Shown: piece after piece, positions 1 to 9,057 of the stretch
Layout of the letters: each line of letters opens with the position of its first letter
How positions within the stretch are numbered: position 1 is the first letter of the stretch
Assembly (NCBI RefSeq): GCF_012184425.1
Contig: NZ_VTOW01000005.1
Span: 62,001-126,000 of the forward strand
Origin: Candidatus Manganitrophus noduliformans
GTDB taxonomy: Bacteria > Nitrospirota > Nitrospiria > SBBL01 > Manganitrophaceae
Direction: 5' to 3'
DNA: 64,000 bases
The notes under the pieces: generated by a model
The model's input: the letters and a program-made list of their open reading frames with translations, nothing else
What the model was told of the DNA's origin: nothing
Database searches by the model: none
Position numbers and translations under genes: made by a program

Positions 1-1
1 C

Positions 2-355
2 CAGTATGAGGCGTTTCTTTTTCAGGCGAAGGGAATCAGCCTGCTTCATCTTGAAGATTTCGGGCTGGAAGCGGGAGATGAGCGGCGTTTCATCGAGTCG
101 CTGGCCGATCTCAACGCGGAAAATCCGCTCCTCTCTCTTCTCTCGCAAGGGCTTCGAAGAAGATTGATTGAAGCGATCGATCGGCTTTCAGAGAAAGAGC
201 GGCAGATGATTTCGCTCTATTACTTCGAGGAGCTGACGATGAAAGAGATCGGACAGATCATGAAAGTGACCGAGTCACGCATCTGTCAGCTCCACGCTCA
301 GGCGATCGCCAAATTAAAAGGTCTGATGAAGGACCGTGAAAAAGAGTCGTTTTAA
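2..355 (+). CDS. fliA: RNA polymerase sigma-28 factor FliA, 3' end (partial)
   Basis: The window opens inside this gene; the reading frame is open from base 2 and gives the last 117 residues. The C-terminal part contains LYYFEELTMKEIGQIM followed by TESRICQLHAQAIAKLK, the region 4.2 helix-turn-helix typical of FliA/WhiG sigma factors, which recognises the -35 element of flagellar class III promoters. An internal TTG at 164 is not needed as a start because the upstream frame is coding. The gene sits directly before motA, a common place for fliA at the end of the flhF-fleN-fliA group. Its predicted targets are present in this window: sigma-28-type promoters precede flgM and flagellin. The missing 5' part lies outside the window. 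Confidence 0.88.
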   Translation, partial: QYEAFLFQAKGISLLHLEDFGLEAGDERRFIESLADLNAENPLLSLLSQGLRRRLIEAIDRLSEKERQMISLYYFEELTMKEIGQIMKVTESRICQLHAQAIAKLKGLMKDREKESF

Positions 356-450
356 ACGATAAAGAGATCAGAATTCAGGAGAGAGGAAGGGGCCGGTTTT
401 CTTTTTGATTTTCGGATTCTGTCCTGTCGCTGTCGGTCGGGGAAGGCTGC

Positions 451-1218
451 ATGGATATCGCAACCATTATCGGATTGATTTCCGCGTTTTCGCTTGTTCT
501 TCTCGGTATTTTTTCGGGAGGGTCCCTTCTCATTTTTTGGGACGCCGCATCGATGATGATTGTCGTCGGGGGAACCATCGGAACGACCTTGATCAATTAC
601 CCGCTCCGGGACGTCTTCGGCGTGGTGATGGTGGTCAAGAATGTTTTTTTATACAAGCTGGAACCGCCGAGAGAGCTGATCACCCAGATGATCGAATTGT
701 CGGGAAAAATGAGAAAAAACGGTGTCCTCTCGATTGAGCCGATGATTAAACAGGTTCGTAGCGCTTTCTTCGCCAAGGGATTGCAGATGCTGGTCGACGG
801 CACCGAGGCCAAAGACATCCGAAGCGTTTTGGAGAAGGAGATGGAATATCTCGCGGAGCGGCACCGACTCGGTTCCGAAATCTTCACGACCCTCGCCACC
901 TTCGCCCCCGCGCTCGGAATGATCGGCACCCTCATCGGACTGGTTCAAATGCTGCAGCGACTCGACGATCCGAGCAAGATCGGCCCGGCCATGGCCGTCG
1001 CCCTGATCACCACCTTTTACGGCGCATGCATCGCGAACCTCCTCTGTTTGCCGATTGCGGGGAAGCTCAAGACGAGGAGTAAACAGGAGATGCTGGTCAA
1101 GGAGATGATTTTGGAAGCGGTCCTCTCGATGTCGGCGGGCGAAAATCCGAGAACGCTGGAGCAAAAGCTGCAGGCGTTTTTATCCCCAAAAGAGCAGAAA
1201 GCAAGCCAAAAGAAATAG
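451..1218 (+). CDS. motA: Flagellar stator protein MotA (set 1)
   Basis: This 255-residue protein belongs to the MotA/TolQ/ExbB family and would form the five-subunit inner-membrane ring of the ion-driven stator. Hydrophobic helices near residues 4-25 and 30-50 are followed by a charged cytoplasmic loop and a second helix pair; the third helix carries FAPALGMIGTLIGLVQML, with the conserved Pro that gates the ion path. It begins at ATG 451 behind a GGGGAAGG-type ribosome site. Two motB-like genes follow, and a second motA lies at 28734, so the cell appears to have two stator systems. The coupling ion (H+ or Na+) cannot be decided from the sequence by eye. Confidence 0.93.
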   Translation: MDIATIIGLISAFSLVLLGIFSGGSLLIFWDAASMMIVVGGTIGTTLINYPLRDVFGVVMVVKNVFLYKLEPPRELITQMIELSGKMRKNGVLSIEPMIKQVRSAFFAKGLQMLVDGTEAKDIRSVLEKEMEYLAERHRLGSEIFTTLATFAPALGMIGTLIGLVQMLQRLDDPSKIGPAMAVALITTFYGACIANLLCLPIAGKLKTRSKQEMLVKEMILEAVLSMSAGENPRTLEQKLQAFLSPKEQKASQKK

Positions 1219-1219
1219 C

Positions 1220-1245
1220 CCCGCGGCGGATCGCTCCGCCGCGGG
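1220..1245 (+). other. Perfect 11-bp GC hairpin between motA and the first motB-like gene
   Basis: CCCGCGGCGGA and its exact complement TCCGCCGCGGG are separated by the tetraloop TCGC. The stem starts two bases after the motA stop codon. No T-run follows, so it is unlikely to be an intrinsic terminator. It could protect the motA mRNA from 3' decay, or reduce expression of the downstream gene relative to motA. Seen directly; function inferred. Confidence 0.6.
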
Positions 1246-1270
1246 CCAGATGCGAGGTGCAGGAAGGGAG

Positions 1271-1984
1271 ATGGCCAGAAAGACAGCGACCGAAGGGGGC
1301 TCCGCAAGCGGCGCATCCCTGGTGATGAGCGTTTCGTTAAACCTGATCCTGCTGGTCTTTTTCGTTTATATCAACACGATCGGGGTCAACGATGAGGAAA
1401 AGATCAAGAAAGCGCTCGGCTCTCTCGTCGGCAGATTCGGGATCCTCCCCGGGGGCGCTCATTTGTCGGAGGGGGACGAAACCCTTCCTCCGGGCCCACC
1501 GATCGTCTCCATTGATGAAGCCCCGGTGAACATGATGGAGCATTTCAGAAACCTGATGAAACAAGAACAACTCAGCGATACCGTTATCATCTCGGCGAAG
1601 GGCGCCGACGTGATCCTCAATCTTCCCGAGGAGCTCTTATTCCCGCCCGGGAGCGCGGATCTGCGCCCGGGCGTGACGCCGGTTCTGGTCGGTATTGCGG
1701 AGATCCTTCAAAGATCAAGCCTTCCGGTGCGGGTCGAAGGTCATACCGACGATGTCCCAATACGAACGGCCCGGTTTCCCTCCAACTGGGAGTTGTCGGC
1801 GACGCGCGCGGTCTCGGTGCTGAAAGTCCTTGAGGGACCGGGAGGAATTCCGAAGGAGCGGCTGAGCGCGATGGGTTTCGCGGAACATCGCCCGTTGGTG
1901 GAGAACGACTCGCCGGAGAAGAGGGCAAGAAACCGCCGCGTCCATCTTGTCCTGGTGGGGGAGAAGGATGGGCAAAAGAAATAA
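1271..1984 (+). CDS. MotB-like OmpA-domain protein lacking the stator aspartate
   Basis: This 237-residue protein has one N-terminal membrane helix (about residues 17-38) and a C-terminal OmpA/MotB peptidoglycan-binding domain with VEGHTDDVP, NWELSATRA and a NRRVHLVL end motif. ATG 1271 is chosen because AGGAAGGGAG lies just upstream; an earlier ATG at 1250 has no ribosome site. In MotB the membrane helix carries an essential Asp eight residues before the FFV motif. The next gene has it (Asp23), but here that position is Ser22 (nearest polar residue Asn24). The protein therefore cannot carry ions in the usual way. It may pair with the next gene product in a mixed stator, act as a peptidoglycan anchor, or be a regulatory subunit. 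The 3' end overlaps the next gene by 17 bases. Confidence 0.8.
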   Translation: MARKTATEGGSASGASLVMSVSLNLILLVFFVYINTIGVNDEEKIKKALGSLVGRFGILPGGAHLSEGDETLPPGPPIVSIDEAPVNMMEHFRNLMKQEQLSDTVIISAKGADVILNLPEELLFPPGSADLRPGVTPVLVGIAEILQRSSLPVRVEGHTDDVPIRTARFPSNWELSATRAVSVLKVLEGPGGIPKERLSAMGFAEHRPLVENDSPEKRARNRRVHLVLVGEKDGQKK

Positions 1985-2651
1985 AGAGGAAGCATCCGGC
2001 CCGGATCCCAACGCCTGGATGGTGACCTTCTCGGACTTGCTGAGTCTATTATTGACCTTTTTCGTTCTCTTGTTCGCCATGAAGTCGCTTGACAAGGGAA
2101 AGTTGCGAGAGGCGCTGAGCCATTTTTCCGTGGAAGGGATCGCGATCCTCGAGTCCGGCGTGAAGATGCCGTTGGTGAAACCCAACGAGATCGAGCTGGA
2201 TTTTCCCCTCGCCCATCGTCCTTTATCGCCCGCGGATTTTCGCAGGCTGTTGCAGATAGGAGAGATTGACGCGGACGTTCAGGTCTCCGCCGATAAAAGG
2301 GGGCTGGTTCTAACGCTCCCCGGCGCCGTTTTTAATTCCGGTTCGTCCGAATTGAAACCGAAGGCGAAGGCGGTTTTGGATGAAATGTCGGAGATCCTAT
2401 ACGAAATCGACGCCTGGATCTGGGTCGAAGGTCACACCGACGATCTTCCGATCTTCGGCGCGCGTTATCCTTCGAATTGGGATCTGTCGATCGGGAGGGC
2501 GGGGGAGGTCGTGAGATATCTGTTGGGCCGCGGGTTGCGTCCCGAGCAATTTTCGCTGACCGGCTATGCCGATACCAGGCCGATTCGGCCCAACGACACT
2601 CCGGAGAACAGGACCGCCAACAGAAGGGTTGAATTGATCCTGCACCATTGA
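1968..2651 (+). CDS. motB: Flagellar stator protein MotB (set 1)
   Basis: This 227-residue MotB has the expected single membrane helix MVTFSDLLSLLLTFFVLLFA with the proton-binding Asp23, a plug/linker segment and a C-terminal OmpA-like domain (VEGHTDDLPIFGARYPSNWD and NRRVELIL) that anchors the stator to peptidoglycan. ATG 1968 is used because GGGGGAGAAGG precedes it and the overlap with the upstream gene suggests translational coupling; an in-frame TTG at 1947 has no ribosome site. Together with MotA (451) it should form stator set 1. The upstream paralog shares the C-terminal domain but not the Asp. Confidence 0.9.
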   Translation: MGKRNKEEASGPDPNAWMVTFSDLLSLLLTFFVLLFAMKSLDKGKLREALSHFSVEGIAILESGVKMPLVKPNEIELDFPLAHRPLSPADFRRLLQIGEIDADVQVSADKRGLVLTLPGAVFNSGSSELKPKAKAVLDEMSEILYEIDAWIWVEGHTDDLPIFGARYPSNWDLSIGRAGEVVRYLLGRGLRPEQFSLTGYADTRPIRPNDTPENRTANRRVELILHH

Positions 2652-2721
2652 TGTCGCCGGTGCCTGCGAACGGAAAGGAAAGCGGGAGGACCCGGTTTTA
2701 GCTTTTCATGAGGAACGTTCC

Positions 2722-4329
2722 ATGGTGAGGCCGCTGAGGGTGTTGGTTGTTGAAGATTCGGTGGAAGACACCGAGCTGTTGATCGGTGCCTTGCGCCGAG
2801 GCAACTATGACCCGACCTATGAACGTGTGGAGACGCCGGAAGCGATGGCGGCGGCGTTGGATCGGCAGAGTTGGGACATTGCTTTCGGCGATTACTCCAT
2901 GCCGCACTTCAACGGGGTGGCCGCTTTGAACTTGCTGAGAAAAAAGGGGCTGGATATTCCTTTCATTTTCGTCTCCGGAACGATCGGCGAGGACGTCGCG
3001 GTGGAGGCGATGAAGAATGGGGCGAACGACTACGTCATGAAAGGAAATTTGAAACGATTGGTCCCCGCCGTCGATCGGGAGTTGCGTGAAGCGGCCGAGC
3101 GGCGGGAGCGGAGGTGGGCCGAGGCGGCGCTGCGGCAAAATGAGGACTACTTCCAGTCGCTGATCGAGCATTCGTCGGACATTATCACGGTGATCGATGT
3201 GATGGGGGGGATTCTTTACGACAGCCCCTCCGTGGAGCGGGTGCTGGGGTATCGGCAGGGAGCGTTGGTCGGACAGAACATTTTTCAGTGCGTTCATCCG
3301 GACGACATCCCCCCTCTGATGGAGGCCGTCAGAAAGGGTTCCCAGGAGCTTGAGAAGGCTTTTTTGGTTGAGTTCCGATTTCGGCACCGGGACGGCTCAT
3401 GGCGCTTGCTCGAATCGATGGGAAGGGGCCACCGAAACCATTCCGGCGCCGTGATCGGCATTATCAATTCCCGCGATATTACCAGGCGCCGACGGGCGGA
3501 AGAAGAGCTACATGCCGCCCAAGCCCATCTGCTTCAGTCGGAGAAGATGGCCTCGCTCGGTCAACTGGCGGCGGGGGTGGCCCACGAGATCAACAATCCG
3601 GTCGGCTTCGTCAGCAGCAATCTGAGGACACTCGAGGAGTATATGGCCGAATTGATCCAATTGATTTCAGGTTATGGGTCGCTCCTCGCCGTGATGGAGC
3701 GGGGAGAGGGTGACGCCGTTGAAGGCGAGCGGAAGCGGGTTCGATCGCTCGAGAAAGAGGTGAATGTCGGCTTTCTCCTCGAAGACCTCTCCCGGCTGGT
3801 CGGGCAGTCCCTCGACGGGATGGAACGGATTCGTCAAATCATCAAGGACCTGAAAGAGTTCTCGCACGTCGACCAGGGGGAGCGGATGCGGATAAACCTC
3901 AACCAGGGGATCGAGAGCACCCTGAACATCGTCTGGAACGAGCTGAAGTACAAAGCCGAGGTGATCAAAGAGCTGGGGGAGATTCCGGAGATTCTCTGCT
4001 ATCCGCAGCAGATCAATCAGGTTTTCATGAACCTGCTGGTGAACGCCGCGCATGCGATCAGCGAGCGGGGAAAGATCTGGATCCGCAGCCGAGTCGAAGG
4101 GGATTGGATCGTCATCGAGATCGAGGATACCGGCTGCGGGATTTCGGAAGAACATGTCAAGAAGATCTTCGATCCTTTCTTCACCACCAAGCCGGTGGGA
4201 AAGGGGACCGGGCTGGGACTGTCGGTGTCCTATCGGATCGTTCAGAAGCACAACGGAAAGATCGAGGTCGAGAGCACCGTCGGCAAGGGAACCAAATTCC
4301 GTCTTCTCCTGCCGATGACAGCGGCTTGA
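2722..4329 (+). CDS. Histidine kinase with receiver and PAS domains
   Basis: This 535-residue protein begins with a receiver domain (about 5-125; acidic pair Glu11/Asp12, phospho-acceptor Asp57, Lys107), followed by one PAS domain (about 140-260), a dimerisation/phosphotransfer helix with the H-box [16 protein letters not shown] (His288) and an HATPase domain with [15 protein letters not shown] and GKGTGLGLS motifs. It has no membrane segment and is probably cytosolic. The receiver at the N-terminus suggests it is itself controlled by another kinase or CheA. Its last 437 bases before the end are identical to those of the next kinase (4371-7646), so the catalytic domains were recently homogenised. 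The signal and the output partner are unknown; the response regulator at 7687 is the nearest candidate. Confidence 0.85.
   Translation: MVRPLRVLVVEDSVEDTELLIGALRRGNYDPTYERVETPEAMAAALDRQSWDIAFGDYSMPHFNGVAALNLLRKKGLDIPFIFVSGTIGEDVAVEAMKNGANDYVMKGNLKRLVPAVDRELREAAERRERRWAEAALRQNEDYFQSLIEHSSDIITVIDVMGGILYDSPSVERVLGYRQGALVGQNIFQCVHPDDIPPLMEAVRKGSQELEKAFLVEFRFRHRDGSWRLLESMGRGHRNHSGAVIGIINSRDITRRRRAEEELHAAQAHLLQSEKMASLGQLAAGVAHEINNPVGFVSSNLRTLEEYMAELIQLISGYGSLLAVMERGEGDAVEGERKRVRSLEKEVNVGFLLEDLSRLVGQSLDGMERIRQIIKDLKEFSHVDQGERMRINLNQGIESTLNIVWNELKYKAEVIKELGEIPEILCYPQQINQVFMNLLVNAAHAISERGKIWIRSRVEGDWIVIEIEDTGCGISEEHVKKIFDPFFTTKPVGKGTGLGLSVSYRIVQKHNGKIEVESTVGKGTKFRLLLPMTAA
3880..4316 (+). repeat. 437-bp identical tract in two kinase genes, copy 1
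   Basis: This stretch, encoding the HATPase domain, matches 7194-7630 base for base by visual comparison (constant offset 3314), while flanking kinase sequence has diverged. The second copy lies in the same orientation about 2.9 kb downstream, so recombination between them could delete or fuse the two genes. Gene conversion is the simplest explanation. Confidence 0.8.
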
Positions 4330-4370
4330 AACGGATGAGGAAATAAAGAGAATCCTCGGAACGGAATGGA

Positions 4371-7300
4371 ATGGATCAACGGCGTATCGAAAAAGCGATT
4401 GCGGCGATTGTAAGAGAAATCGGAGTCGATGGCGCAGAGGCGGATCGACGAAGGGATTACTTAAAGCTGGGAGATCGCGATTTGGCGTTGCTGAAGGAGT
4501 TTCACGAACAGCAAGCGGGAAAGCAGGTCCTGGCGGATGCCTTTTACGACCACCTCCTCTCTTACGATGAGACACGCGCGCTCCTTCCTGATGCCGATAC
4601 ATTCATGCGCCTCAAGCAGGCATTGGCCTCGTACTTCGACCGACTCACCGCAGGCGATTACGGCGACGCTTACGTTCAAAATCGCCTTCGAATCGGGCTG
4701 ACCCACCAACGCATCGGCTTGGCCCCGAAGTGGTACTTCGGCACCTACGCGCAGTATCTTTCAGAGCTTCTGCCGAAGGCCCGGCAAGCTTCCGGAGAAG
4801 ATGTCCCGAAATTCATCGAGACGTATCGCGCCCTGTTGAAGGTCGTCTTCTTCGATATGGGATTGGCGATCGACGCCTACCGGCACGCCGATCAGCAAGC
4901 GATCCGCGCCGCCAAGGATCACCTCCAAAACGTCATCTCCAGCGTGCCGCTCGGAATGCTCCTGCTTTCCGGGGATCTACAAATCATTTCAGCGAATCTG
5001 GCGTTCCGAGAGATGATGGGAGATCCCGAGAAAGAGTTTCGAGGAAGGTCTCTTTTCGAGGTGTTGCCGACTTCCGATCTGGCGGAATGGGCGACGCAGG
5101 TGCTGGGAGGGGGCGTTCATCAATGCCAGACGATCGTCGATGTTAATGATCTCAAGGGCGACCGTCGGCTTCAGATGATCACGATGCGGGGTGTCCGATA
5201 CACCGAGGGAGACAGGGCGAGACTTCTTCTTGTCGTTGAAGACATTACCGAGCGGCAAAAGGCGGAGCAGGCCGTTCGTGAGAGCAGAGACCTCATGCTC
5301 GATTTTCTGGAAAACGCAAACGACCTGATTCAGAGCGTGACCCCGGACGGCCGTTTCCAATATGTCAACCGCGCTTGGCTTGAAGCGCTCGGCTATGAAC
5401 TGGAAGATCTTCCCCATCTCACCTTATCGGATCTCTTTCATCCCGACAACCAGACCCATTGCGAAGCGCTTTTCGAGCGGATCAAGAAAGGGGAATCGCT
5501 CCGAAGCGCGCAGATGGTTTTCGTGACGAAAAGCGGCCGGCCGATCGCCGTGGAGGGAAACATCAACTCTCGGATTGAAAATGGAAAGACGGTCATCACC
5601 CGGGCGATCTTCCGAGACGTGACGGAGCGGAAACAAGCGGAAGAGGAGTTGCGGAGCACCGAGGCGTTCCTCAACTCGATCATCGAGAACATTCCGAACA
5701 TGCTTTTCGTCAAGGAGGTCCGGGAGCTTCGGTTCGTGCGGTTCAACAAGGCGGGGGAAGCGCTGCTCGGCTATCCCCGAGAAGAGCTGATCGGAAAAAA
5801 CGATTATGACCTCTTCCCGGAAGCGCAGGCCGATTTCTTCACTTCCAAAGACCGGCAGGTGCTTGGCGAGGGGAAACTCCTCGATATTCCGGAGGAGCCG
5901 ATCCAGACCCGGGACCGGGGGACGCGGATTCTGCATACGCGGAAGATACCGCTCTACGACAAGGAGGGGAGACCGCTTTATCTGCTCGGCATCTCGGAGG
6001 ACATCACCGAGCGAAAACGGGCGGAGGATGCGCTTCGAGAAAGCAAAGAGCGGTTCCAACTTGCCACCCGCGCCACCAACGACGTCATCTGGGATTGGGA
6101 TCTGATCACGAATGCCCTTTGGTGGAGCGAGAATTTCGGCCCCCTCCTCGGTTTGCGCCTCGAAGAGATTCCGCCGGGGGCCGATTCTTGGACGGACCGA
6201 ATTCATCCCGACGACAAGCGGCGAATTCTCTCGGACGTTCATGAAGCGATCGACCGCGGCGGCCAGTTTTGGTCGGGCGAGTACCGCTTCCGGCGCGGCG
6301 ACGGAACCTATGCAACCGTCCTCGACCGGGGTTATATCATTCGCGATGAAGCCGGCGCGCCGGTCCGAATGATCGGGGCGATGATGGACATTACCGAGCG
6401 GAGGCGCGCCGAAGAGAAGCTGCGGCAGAGCGAAGAGCGTTTCAGGCAGGTGGCCGAGAGCATCCGCGAGGTTTTCTGGATGACCTCGACCGACAAGAAC
6501 GAAATGATCTACGTCAGCCCCGCCTATCAGGAGATCTGGGGAATTTCTCCCAAGAAACTTTATGAGGAGCCGCGCGCGTGGCTCGATACAATTCATCCCG
6601 AGGACCGGGCGCGGGTGATCGCGGCGTTTCCGAAGCAGGCGACCGGCGAATACGATTTGCAATATCGGATCATTCGTCCCGACGGATCGATCCGGTGGAT
6701 ACGGGACCGCGCCTTCCCGATTCGCAACGCGGCGGGAGCGGTGTATCGCGTCGCCGGAATTGCGGAAGACATCACCGAGCGCAAACAGGATGAAGAGGCC
6801 CTTCAGCGGGCCTATAAAGATCTGAAGGAGACCCAAGCCTACCTCCTCCAGTCGGAGAAGATGGCTTCGCTCGGGCAGATGGCGGCGGGTGTGGCGCACG
6901 AGATCAACAATCCGATCGGCTTCGTCAGTAGCAACCTCAGGACCCTGGAGGAGTACATGACCGACCTTCTAAAGTTGGTCGGCGGCTACGAGTCGCTCCT
7001 CACCGCGGTGGAGGGGGGAGAATCCGATGCGATTGAAGGGGAGAAGCGGCGGGTCCGATCCCTTTCGAAGCAGGTGAATGTCGGTTTTCTCCTCGAAGAC
7101 CTCTCCCGGCTGGTCGGGCAGTCCCTCGACGGGATGGAGCGGGTCCGGCGGATCGTACAGGATCTGAAGGAGTTCTCGCACGTCGGCCGGGCGGAGCGGA
7201 TGCGGATAAACCTCAACCAGGGGATCGAGAGCACCCTGAACATCGTCTGGAACGAGCTGAAGTACAAAGCCGAGGTGATCAAAGAGCTGGGGGAGATTCC

Positions 7301-7646
7301 GGAGATTCTCTGCTATCCGCAGCAGATCAATCAGGTTTTCATGAACCTGCTGGTGAACGCCGCGCATGCGATCAGCGAGCGGGGAAAGATCTGGATCCGC
7401 AGCCGAGTCGAAGGGGATTGGATCGTCATCGAGATCGAGGATACCGGCTGCGGGATTTCGGAAGAACATGTCAAGAAGATCTTCGATCCTTTCTTCACCA
7501 CCAAGCCGGTGGGAAAGGGGACCGGGCTGGGACTGTCGGTGTCCTATCGGATCGTTCAGAAGCACAACGGAAAGATCGAGGTCGAGAGCACCGTCGGCAA
7601 GGGAACCAAATTCCGTCTTCTCCTGCCGATCGATGAATCGGCCTGA
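4371..7646 (+). CDS. Globin-coupled multi-PAS histidine kinase
   Basis: This 1091-residue kinase starts with a protoglobin/globin-coupled-sensor domain (about 25-185). [18 protein letters not shown] places the proximal haem ligand at His112, so it is predicted to bind haem and sense O2 or another diatomic gas. Five PAS/PAC units follow, ending near residues 290, 416, 544, 673 and 800 with DITER-type linkers, then an H-box with His843 and an HATPase domain. No membrane segment is evident. It has no receiver domain of its own; the REC proteins encoded either side are candidate partners. Its catalytic domain is identical at DNA level to that of the preceding kinase. A role in oxygen-dependent control of motility is inferred from its position between motB and cheA. 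Confidence 0.85.
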   Translation: MDQRRIEKAIAAIVREIGVDGAEADRRRDYLKLGDRDLALLKEFHEQQAGKQVLADAFYDHLLSYDETRALLPDADTFMRLKQALASYFDRLTAGDYGDAYVQNRLRIGLTHQRIGLAPKWYFGTYAQYLSELLPKARQASGEDVPKFIETYRALLKVVFFDMGLAIDAYRHADQQAIRAAKDHLQNVISSVPLGMLLLSGDLQIISANLAFREMMGDPEKEFRGRSLFEVLPTSDLAEWATQVLGGGVHQCQTIVDVNDLKGDRRLQMITMRGVRYTEGDRARLLLVVEDITERQKAEQAVRESRDLMLDFLENANDLIQSVTPDGRFQYVNRAWLEALGYELEDLPHLTLSDLFHPDNQTHCEALFERIKKGESLRSAQMVFVTKSGRPIAVEGNINSRIENGKTVITRAIFRDVTERKQAEEELRSTEAFLNSIIENIPNMLFVKEVRELRFVRFNKAGEALLGYPREELIGKNDYDLFPEAQADFFTSKDRQVLGEGKLLDIPEEPIQTRDRGTRILHTRKIPLYDKEGRPLYLLGISEDITERKRAEDALRESKERFQLATRATNDVIWDWDLITNALWWSENFGPLLGLRLEEIPPGADSWTDRIHPDDKRRILSDVHEAIDRGGQFWSGEYRFRRGDGTYATVLDRGYIIRDEAGAPVRMIGAMMDITERRRAEEKLRQSEERFRQVAESIREVFWMTSTDKNEMIYVSPAYQEIWGISPKKLYEEPRAWLDTIHPEDRARVIAAFPKQATGEYDLQYRIIRPDGSIRWIRDRAFPIRNAAGAVYRVAGIAEDITERKQDEEALQRAYKDLKETQAYLLQSEKMASLGQMAAGVAHEINNPIGFVSSNLRTLEEYMTDLLKLVGGYESLLTAVEGGESDAIEGEKRRVRSLSKQVNVGFLLEDLSRLVGQSLDGMERVRRIVQDLKEFSHVGRAERMRINLNQGIESTLNIVWNELKYKAEVIKELGEIPEILCYPQQINQVFMNLLVNAAHAISERGKIWIRSRVEGDWIVIEIEDTGCGISEEHVKKIFDPFFTTKPVGKGTGLGLSVSYRIVQKHNGKIEVESTVGKGTKFRLLLPIDESA
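7194..7630 (+). repeat. 437-bp identical tract in two kinase genes, copy 2
   Basis: This is the second copy of the kinase HATPase tract described at 3880-4316. Identity stops exactly at the C-terminal tails (GCCGAT then divergent bases) and at the segment just upstream of the Arg-Met-Arg codons. Confidence 0.8.
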
Positions 7647-7686
7647 GCATCGGGATGAATTTGATGAACCAGCGGGAAAGGTCGGT

Positions 7687-9015
7687 ATGAACCAGCCAAG
7701 CGAAGAGGGGTCCGGAGGGGGGGGAAAGCACCTTCTTCTTTTTGTCGATGACGAGGAGAATATTCTCCATGCGCTTCGCCGGCTCTTTCGAAAAGAGCCG
7801 TACGAAATTCTCACCGCCGTCAGCGCAAAAGAGGGATTGAGCCTCATCGCGTCCAAACCGGTATCGTTGATCGTCTCCGACCATCGAATGCCGGAGATGG
7901 AGGGAACGGAATTTCTCGCAAAGGTCCGTGAGAGAAACCCCGATATCATGCGAATCATGCTGACCGGGTATACCGATATGAAGGCGGCGGTCGAAGCGAT
8001 CAACCAGAGTCAGGTCTACCGGTATATCTCCAAGCCGTGGAACGACGATGACTTGCGCCTGACGGTCCGAGAGGCGCTCCGTCACTATGATCTGGTCCAA
8101 TCAAACCGGAATCTGAACGAATTGGTCAAGGAGCAGAACAAAGAGCTCTACGACATCAACCGGAGCCTTGAATCGAAGGTCCGGGAGCGGACCAAAGCGT
8201 TAGAGATGAAGAATCTGGAATTGGAAGCCGGCTTTCAGGACATGCTCGAGCTGTTTATGGGTTTGATGGAGATGAAAAACCCGGCGCTGGTCGGACATGC
8301 GCGACGGGCGGCCGTTTTGTCCAAAGCGATTGCCGCGCATCTTTCCCTTCCGGAAGAGGAGCAACGGATCTGCGAGGCGGCCGCGTTGCTAATGGACAGC
8401 GGCATCCTCGGTTATCCCGACTCCCTCGCGAAAAAGAAAATAGAGGAAATGGATGCCGTCGAGCAAGCGCTCTGGCAAAAGCATCCCCTTCTGGGACAGG
8501 CGACGCTCAAGCGGATTAAGCGTTTGGAGCCGGTCGGACAGATCATCCGGTCTCATCATGAACATTACGACGGCAGTGGATTCCCGGACCGCTTGAAAGG
8601 GGAGAGGATTCCCCTGCCGTCGCAAATTGTGGCGGTGTCCGACACCTTCGATCTTTTATTGAATCCTCCGGAGGCGACCGGACGCGCCTCCGTTTCGGAA
8701 GCGCTGAAAGCCTTGGAGAAAGAGCGGGGCAGACGGTTTGATCCGGCCGTGGTTCATGTTGTCGGCGAAATTATCGAAAAGGTCCAAGAGACGATTTCGT
8801 CGGATGAAGTTAAAGTATCGCTTGAAGAGTTGAAAGAGGGGATGACCCTGGCGCGGGATCTGAAAACGGCAGGCGGGATTCTATTGCTCCCCGCGCAGAG
8901 CCGCCTTCAGACGGCGCATTTAGAGAAAATACAGAACTTTCATCGGATCGATCCGATCATCGGCCAAATCACCATTTACAGGAATGTTAAAGATTTTAAC
9001 TCTTCCGGCCGATGA
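7687..9015 (+). CDS. Response regulator with degenerate HD-GYP domain
   Basis: This 442-residue protein has a receiver domain (about 14-130; Asp21/Asp22, phospho-acceptor Asp65, SKPW lysine), a coiled-coil linker (about 140-185) and an HD-GYP-like domain (about 195-370). The HD-GYP c-di-GMP phosphodiesterase signature is only partly kept: His204, His266, His290-His291 and DGSGFPDRLKG are present, but the HD pair reads Met236-Asp237 in LLMDSGILGYPD. Loss of that metal-ligand His suggests weakened or lost catalysis and possibly a c-di-GMP-binding or protein-interaction role. A C-terminal segment of about 70 residues follows. The start at ATG 7687 is preferred over ATG 7633 because GGGAAAGG lies at the right distance. 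It is the likely output of the adjacent kinases. Confidence 0.82.
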   Translation: MNQPSEEGSGGGGKHLLLFVDDEENILHALRRLFRKEPYEILTAVSAKEGLSLIASKPVSLIVSDHRMPEMEGTEFLAKVRERNPDIMRIMLTGYTDMKAAVEAINQSQVYRYISKPWNDDDLRLTVREALRHYDLVQSNRNLNELVKEQNKELYDINRSLESKVRERTKALEMKNLELEAGFQDMLELFMGLMEMKNPALVGHARRAAVLSKAIAAHLSLPEEEQRICEAAALLMDSGILGYPDSLAKKKIEEMDAVEQALWQKHPLLGQATLKRIKRLEPVGQIIRSHHEHYDGSGFPDRLKGERIPLPSQIVAVSDTFDLLLNPPEATGRASVSEALKALEKERGRRFDPAVVHVVGEIIEKVQETISSDEVKVSLEELKEGMTLARDLKTAGGILLLPAQSRLQTAHLEKIQNFHRIDPIIGQITIYRNVKDFNSSGR

Positions 9016-9057
9016 GAAGAGGGGGAGAGAAACGAGCCACTGATTTGGGGGTTCCTC

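Noticed and set aside
337-362. Sigma-28 promoter before motA
   Set aside because: TGAAAAAG and AACGATAA are one base too close together and have mismatches in both elements.
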